Positions 58,666 through 64,000 of a stretch of DNA of 64,000 nt are shown one piece after another. Under the pieces are notes generated by a model, which saw nothing but the letters and a program-made list of their open reading frames with translations, did not search any database and was not told where the DNA came from. A program made the translations under genes and the position numbers. Position 1 is the stretch's first letter, and the number at the start of each line of letters is the position of its first letter. The stretch comes from Solanum dulcamara (taxonomy: Eukaryota > Streptophyta > Magnoliopsida > Solanales > Solanaceae): positions 31,882,001 to 31,946,000 of the forward strand of contig NC_077243.1 of NCBI RefSeq assembly GCF_947179165.1, in the 5' to 3' direction.

Positions 58666-59715
58666 GGGCCCTAGAGAATGACCTTCTCCACCCTTATTGG
58701 CAACAAAAGGGAACTCAGATTTCTTATAGATCATCTTACCACATCTATAGCAAGTACCCATTCCCATGAAGCACTGTCCTCCATGATTCTTTCCACACTT
58801 TGTACACTTAGGAAAAGAAGGGTTACTAGAATTTACACCTCCTTCTCCTTGAGCTTTAGGGTATGGTACCCTATCCTTAAAAAACTTCTTCTCCGAGCAT
58901 TGGCCTTATTGAGAGCATCCACTACTACCAACGGTCCTAGCAATGGAGAACTCACCTTCATACCGGGCCCTCTAATAATCCCTCATCCTTATTTCCTTGA
59001 GCTTTTATCCTTCAATTTGTTTGGCACAAGTCATGAGCCGAGATATGTCCATCTCCTTAATAAGCATAGATGTACGACATTCATTAGCAACCAAGTTGAA
59101 CACCCTCGATATGAATTTACTCATTCGGACACGTGGATCAACAACTAATAAAGGAGCATACTTAGATAGCTTAGTAAACTTGAGGACATAGTCCGTCATC
59201 CCCATATTTCCTTGTCGAAGATTTATGAGCTCCAAAACTTTAGCCTCACTTAACTCAAAAGGAAAAAAGTGATCAAGGAAAGTAAGTTTAAAAGGTTCCC
59301 ATTCAATAGAACCTTTATCCACCTGCTCCAACTTCTATTGAGTGTACCATGTCTGAGCAACACCCTTAAGTTGGTAAGCCGCCAACTCCGATTTTTCTTC
59401 CAAAGTCACCCCCATAATCCTTACTATCTTGTTGACCTCATCAATGAAATCTTGAGGATCCTTATAAACTTTTGAGCCATGACACTTTGGAGGATTCATT
59501 TGTGCAAAGTTCCTTACTCTTGAGGCTGGAGTAGGAATATTAGGATGAGTCACAACACCATGGTTGGTCACCACTCGGGCTAGCATAGTAATGGCAATTC
59601 GGAACTCCGTATTAGTCACTTGGTCTAGTAGGGGACCATTATCTTGAGGGGACAGTGGATCTTGGGCTTCATTAACATTATATCTCCTTGGAAATAGTGG
59701 TCTTCTTGGAGCCAT
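58666..59715 (-). pseudogene. RT-I gag, nearly complete but interrupted
   Basis: Starts with ATG at 59715 (MAPRRPLFPRRYNVNEAQDP). This is about 200 bp after the primer site, and the start is well placed. The first ORF runs to a TAG at 59335 (WYTQ-stop; TGG or CAA mutated). It continues in frame-related ORF 59005-59331 (FLDHFFPFELSEAKVLELINLRQGNMGM; KLSKYAPLLVVDPRVRMSKFI; EMDISRLMTCAKQIEG). The knuckles at about 58730-58810 read KCGKNHGGQC and CYRCGKMIYKKSEF; His and the last Cys of the second are lost. Confidence 0.88.
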
Positions 59716-59913
59716 CTTTATGAAAATTGCAAAGAAAGACCGTTAGGGAAAAGAAGTCTTACGGTAAACCCTATAGCACGACATGGATCATGAAAGAAGT
59801 GAGAATTCCTAAAACATCTCATATCCTTCTACTCATAAGTCTGACACGCTTCACATCCATAAATAAAACTCTACTTGATACGGTATGTTGGACACCCTAG
59901 GACACTTGAAAAA

Positions 59914-59931
59914 CCTTTTGCTCTGATACAA
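59914..59931 (-). other. RT-I primer-binding site
   Basis: The minus strand reads TTGTATCAGAGCAAAAGG, matching GTATCAGAGC of the initiator tRNA-Met complement. It lies four bases from the LTR end. The leader is 59716-59913. Confidence 0.87.
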
Positions 59932-59935
59932 AGTT

Positions 59936-61950
59936 TATCATGATCCAACCTAGGACTTAGTCCTAATATGGTAATTGAAAACCCAAATGGCTCCAACCAA
60001 GCATCTTGTTCATATCATAATCATATATAAGGTAAAGAAAAAGCAGAAACATCATAAGAGAGTCTAAACAATGAATAGAAATTTAAGAACGTCATATGAC
60101 AACATAAACTCGAAATATTTGTCTAACTAGATACCTCTACTCATGAATATGGGCGAGGCCTAAGACATGTACCTAGCTAACCCTCAATATGAAATATAGC
60201 AAAAGTCTTTGAAACAATAACTAGCTCAATAATTAGTCCCCGATAAATGAGGACTCATCACAAACACCGCTGGATAGGAAAGCTTAACTAGCCACGAGGA
60301 TGAGTATGATCTTCAATCTCAACCCCTACATTATGAGATAATGTAGGCAAAACGTATGCATTATTATGTTGGAATGTACTAAGTATAAGGAGGTGATATG
60401 CAACATAAATCATGGAATAATATGGTCAAGTAAATCACATGATAAGATGAGGTAAGTAAAGTCGTAAGAAAATCACATTGACCAAAACATTTAAAAAGAA
60501 TAATTGAAAATCATAGCATAAATAAGAGATCATAAATATATGGGATAGAAACCATAACCGACAATAAGACCATGCGAACTATAACATGGAATTCTGTTGT
60601 CTCCCCATACAACAAAAAAAAGGGGAATCTACTTGCTAAGGTAGACTCTACCCTTCTAGGCAAGTCATACATACAATATATGTGGATCCAATAACTAGGC
60701 CATGAAGGCAACCTACGGTGGCACGTAGTTTATAGGACATGAGGCTGTACTAAGGCTTTTAGTAGGGCCCCCACCTCAAGTCCACTCGGTATTAAGTCAA
60801 ATCCCACAGAATACATGTATAGCATAGAAATCATAATTACATATATCATAGTCATGATCATAGGTTTGAAATCATAGAGTATCTCATTTTCGTAATATAC
60901 TTATAATGCAAGAATTGTCCTTTCATCATTACAATCATATTTGCATAATTCATATCGTTAGGCCTTATGTCACCATATAGGTAGTCACCTTTTAGGCATT
61001 AGTTCACCACATAGGACCTTAAGTCACCTTACTTCATAATTTGTATAAAATTCATCATTGAACTTAGAGCAAAACTCAATTGCATAATTAATTGACTTTG
61101 AAAAACATGTAATTGACTAGAAAACATACACAATCATAAACTTTATATCAGCCCATACATAATTCATATAGATAATATTCCTTGGAAGTATAATTCAAAA
61201 TACTCATAATTTACATCATGAACCCTAGAGATCAAAATAAGAGAATTCATGGGAAAACTCTTCAATTTAATGTAATAACCATCAATTTATTTCAAAATAT
61301 ACTCATGATCATACTTTGAATCATAATTCATGCAATAGGAATAGATATCCTAAAACCTATAAAATACCATACTTTAATTTGATAGAAAACCTTGAGAAAT
61401 TGGTTGGGCTTCATGGATGAAAGAATTCATGAATCAATACCCATATACCTTAAGTGAGAACACCAAATAATTTGGAAGAATTTGAGAGTTTTGATGAAGA
61501 GCTTGAGTAAATTTACTTGAAGTTTTTGAGAGTCTTTTGTAAAGAGAGAAATATTTGAGTAGGTGAATTGTATAAGAATGAATAGAATTAGAGGTTTAGG
61601 TTAATTTATAGAGTTGAATTAGATCCTAAAAATGTCTAGGATCATTAGCTAACAATTAGGGAAAATTCTAAAGTGCCCTTGCTAAAAACTAAATTTGGCC
61701 AGAAAACCATTGTTAGGATCACGACACGTACTTGCCGCGCACCTTACTGGTTTGCGCAGTTCCTTTGAGAAATCTATCTTTCGATCTATGAGTCTTAAAA
61801 ATCCACCAAGACTATTTCCCTGTAGGTTTTTACCCCCTGATCGATATTCTGAACTCATATTTTCTAAAAAGATTAACATAATGCATTACATAAGCAGTGT
61901 ATTCCCAAGGCATTTTGAAGGCACTTGTAAGCATTTTGAGGGATATTAAA
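59936..61950 (-). repeat. RT-I 5' LTR (2.02 kb)
   Basis: It starts at 61950 as TTTTAATATCCCTC (TGTAATATCC with two changes) and ends GGATCATGATA at 59936. It is collinear with the 3' LTR, including the TTAGGTCACC duplication near 60958. Together they define an old element of 9.19 kb. Confidence 0.87.
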
Positions 61951-62530
61951 ACTTCACCACTAATCCATCAACATATTATTCAACATTTTTGTAAAGTAAG
62001 TCATCAAGTATATTTTTCATGGCTCTTTGATATGTGGCACCAGTTTTTTTCAAACTAAAAGGATACACCTTGTACTAATAAATACCTTTAGGTGTGCGAA
62101 ATGCGATGGGTTCTTTTTTTTATTGCCATGCAAATTTTGATTATAGGCGAAAGAACCATACATGAATAAAATAGCCTCATAACCAATGGTAGCATAAATC
62201 GTCAGTTCTAGAATGGGAAGCAGAAACCCATCCTTAGGGCATGGGTTTTTAAGATCTCTCAAGTCAACACAAACTCAAATTTGGCCGGCCATCTTCTTCC
62301 TCACAGTAACAATACCTAAAATCCTTGTAGTGTATTTGAATTCATGAATAAATCTTGCTTCAATGAGTTTTTTAACCTCATTCTCGACTAATGGAACCAA
62401 GTGTGGCCTAAAACGTGTTTGGGCCTACTTAAAAAGATGAGCACCATTCTTGACTGCCTACTACTAGACTGCTACTTTAGGATTTAGGCCAGGCATTTCT
62501 TTATAACTCAAAACAAAGACATCCATATGG
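61951..62530 (-). pseudogene. RT-H reverse transcriptase N-terminal part
   Basis: Begins MDVFVLSYKEMPGLNPKVAV (about 62464-62525), the conserved linker before RT of Tat-type elements. It continues with fingers (VTVRKKMAG..., about 62285-62320), MRDLKNPCPKDGFLLPILEL (62262 on), FMYGSFAYNQNL (62160-62180), AMKNILDDLLYKN and the catalytic box YVDG (for YVDD) at about 61965-61980, ending LVVKF at the RT-I junction. The second catalytic Asp is Gly. About 80 residues between NQN and AMK are deleted or scrambled. Confidence 0.82.
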
Positions 62531-62900
62531 TTGGCCAGTAGTACCCTATTCTTTTTATGTGGAAGTGAAGCTTTGGCACAGATTGATGTAATCCACACAC
62601 TCTTGAATATGCTTCTTACAGAGCTGGGATTGTTTCTTCTCCTCAGAAAAATCACAAGAGTACTCCCTCAAATGATCTTGTATGTAATGTGTCTTTGCAG
62701 TAAAGGAAGCAAGGTGCACGACAATGAATTTCTTTCTTTCTCCTTGGATTTTTTGGAAGTATCCCATAACACAAATAGTCAATAATAGGTTGTCAGCAAT
62801 CTTCCATGGCTTCAGAAATAGCAAAAAGATGTTCAAGCTCAATTTTGTATTTTCATCTTTATTTGGTGGTGGTACCACCCATTTTTGGCAGATAGTAACT
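62531..62900 (-). pseudogene. H2: second Tat copy, integrase zinc domain
   Basis: The 107-codon ORF starts MVPPPNKDEN, a Tat-type post-RNase-H linker, but slips frame. The genuine reading (CYGILPKNPRRKKEIHCRAP, FLYCKDTLHTRSFEGVLL, EAYSRVCGLHQSVPKLHFH) lies in another frame with TGA and TAA stops. It ends in KRIGYYWPT at about 62531 and then switches directly to the PR-RT linker of RT-H. Confidence 0.8.
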
Positions 62901-64000
62901 TATGTAATATCCGAAAGAGTCAGAGTTGAAGCAAGAGCAGTTAAGGCATCAACTTTCTTATTTTCCTTCCTCGGTACATATTGGAAGGTCACATCACCAT
63001 GCCATCCTATCAACTTTTGAGCATAACTATGATAGGGGCGTAGTTCATCTTTCTTAACCTAAGAGTTCCCAAGAGTTGATTGGTCACCAACTGAGAGTCA
63101 CCAAAGACTTTTAATAAAATTTCTTCATAACGAAACCATTTTGTGTCCAACTAACAATGTTTGGTATTTAGCAACGTTGTTGGAACACATTGTTTCAAAA
63201 TAAAGGAGCATGGTAGAACCTCTACTTGTGAAGTGAAAAACACCACACCAGCACCAGCTCCACCATGATGTGTAGCCCCATCAAAGTACATCTTCCTAGG
63301 AATTTGAATTTCAATAAATATTGCATCTTCATCAGAAAGCTCATCGGTTAATTACCGGTTATATAGTATCGGGTGGTCTGCCAAAAATTTTGTTAATGCC
63401 TACCCTTCACATATTTATAAAGGATATACACAATCTCAAACTATTGAAATTAGAGGTACCACCTTGCTGGTCAGTCGCTGAGAATGGTTTTTGACATAAC
63501 AAACTTGATGGGATTTGCTATAGAAACAAGGCAAACAATGTGAGCTTGAAAATAATGCTTCATATTTTGTATTGAGAAGACTAATGTCAAACACAACTTT
63601 TTGATTAGCAACTAATTTAGCTCATTTGGTGTCATCATTCTGCTCAAATAATAACGAGAGTTTTCTTCTCCTTCACTATTGTTTTGAGCTAATAGGGCTC
63701 CTTCAGACCTTTCTTGTGCCGCAATGTAGAGTATCAATGACTTTCCAGGTATAGAAGATCCTAAAACTAGAGGCTTCACAAGTTATGCTTTGATACTTTC
63801 AAAGACATTTCTACACATTTAGTACCACTCGAAAGGAACACCCTTCTTCATAAGATGGCTGAATGGTTGGCATTTGCTAGCTAGATTTAAGATGAACCTC
63901 CTCAAGTAGGCTAGCTTTCTTTGAAGATTTTTTAACTCATGAATGTTTTGAGGCTCGGGCACCTTCAAAATTGCATCAACTTTGGCTTCATCAATCTTAA
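62901..64000 (-). pseudogene. H2: RT tail, RNase H and second RNase H, running off the right edge
   Basis: It parallels 51528-52700 at similar spacing. The second RNase H reads KMYFDGATHHGGAGAGVV (63235-63300) and keeps its opening Asp. The retroviral-type RNase H lies at about 63420-63690, and the RT thumb and linker to 64000. It shares TTAAGGCATCAACTTTCTTA and similar long blocks with the first copy (62938 versus 51564). Stops are frequent. Confidence 0.83.

Noticed and set aside
62555..62878. 107-codon ORF as an independent gene
   Set aside because: Its sequence is a frameshifted Tat-type linker and integrase zinc domain. The homologous reading is in another frame.

Overview
The window looks like plant nuclear DNA, most probably from a Solanaceae genome. 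It is AT-rich and has no bacterial-style gene packing. I see no host gene, tRNA gene, rRNA gene or CRISPR array. Essentially all of it is layered, decayed transposable elements, mostly Ty3/gypsy LTR retrotransposons. Protein motifs (CCHC Gag, D-x-G protease, F-x-DD reverse transcriptase, RNase H, HHCC/DDE integrase, C-terminal chromodomain) and tRNA-iMet-type primer sites (TGGTATCAGAGC-like) point to the chromovirus Tekay/Del lineage for most copies. One older host element carries a second, Tat-type RNase H. The Solanaceae assignment rests on SINE and LTR types recalled from memory, not on a search.

Layout. 1-5219: RT-A, minus strand, 5' LTR plus gag-pol running off the left edge. 5220-9490: RT-B, minus, pol/gag/primer site/LTR. 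9491-15888: RT-C, plus, 5'-truncated gag-pol with chromodomain, PPT and 3' LTR. 15889-20551: LTR fragments of two other families, one holding a SINE with a 20-bp target duplication. 20552-32378: RT-D, minus, with unlike LTRs; its integrase is split by a 3.6-kb solo LTR flanked by CCATC. 32385-35522: RT-E, plus, with a large internal deletion that fuses Gag to RNase H. 35523-41880: RT-F, plus, abutting RT-E. 42074-43439: CACTA-type terminus and associated sequence. 43440-46102: LTR family L. 46103-48640: RT-G, minus LTR and leader. 48641-64000: a Tat-lineage host element (RT-H), minus, broken by a SINE, a solo LTR and a nearly complete Tekay-type element (RT-I, 52762-61950). The reverse transcriptase reading resumes on either side of RT-I. 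At the right edge a second Tat copy (H2) is fused to the first by an illegitimate junction.

No copy could transpose by itself. Every polyprotein has stops and frameshifts, and most have lost a catalytic residue. Many losses are G-to-A changes (D to N, E to K) and many stops are CAA/CAG to TAA/TAG or TGG to TAG. This fits deamination of methylated cytosine in silenced heterochromatin. The most informative content is structural: nested order, recombination junctions, solo LTRs, SINE insertions and arrays of palindromic motifs that differ in sequence between LTR subfamilies but sit in the same 5' part of the LTR.
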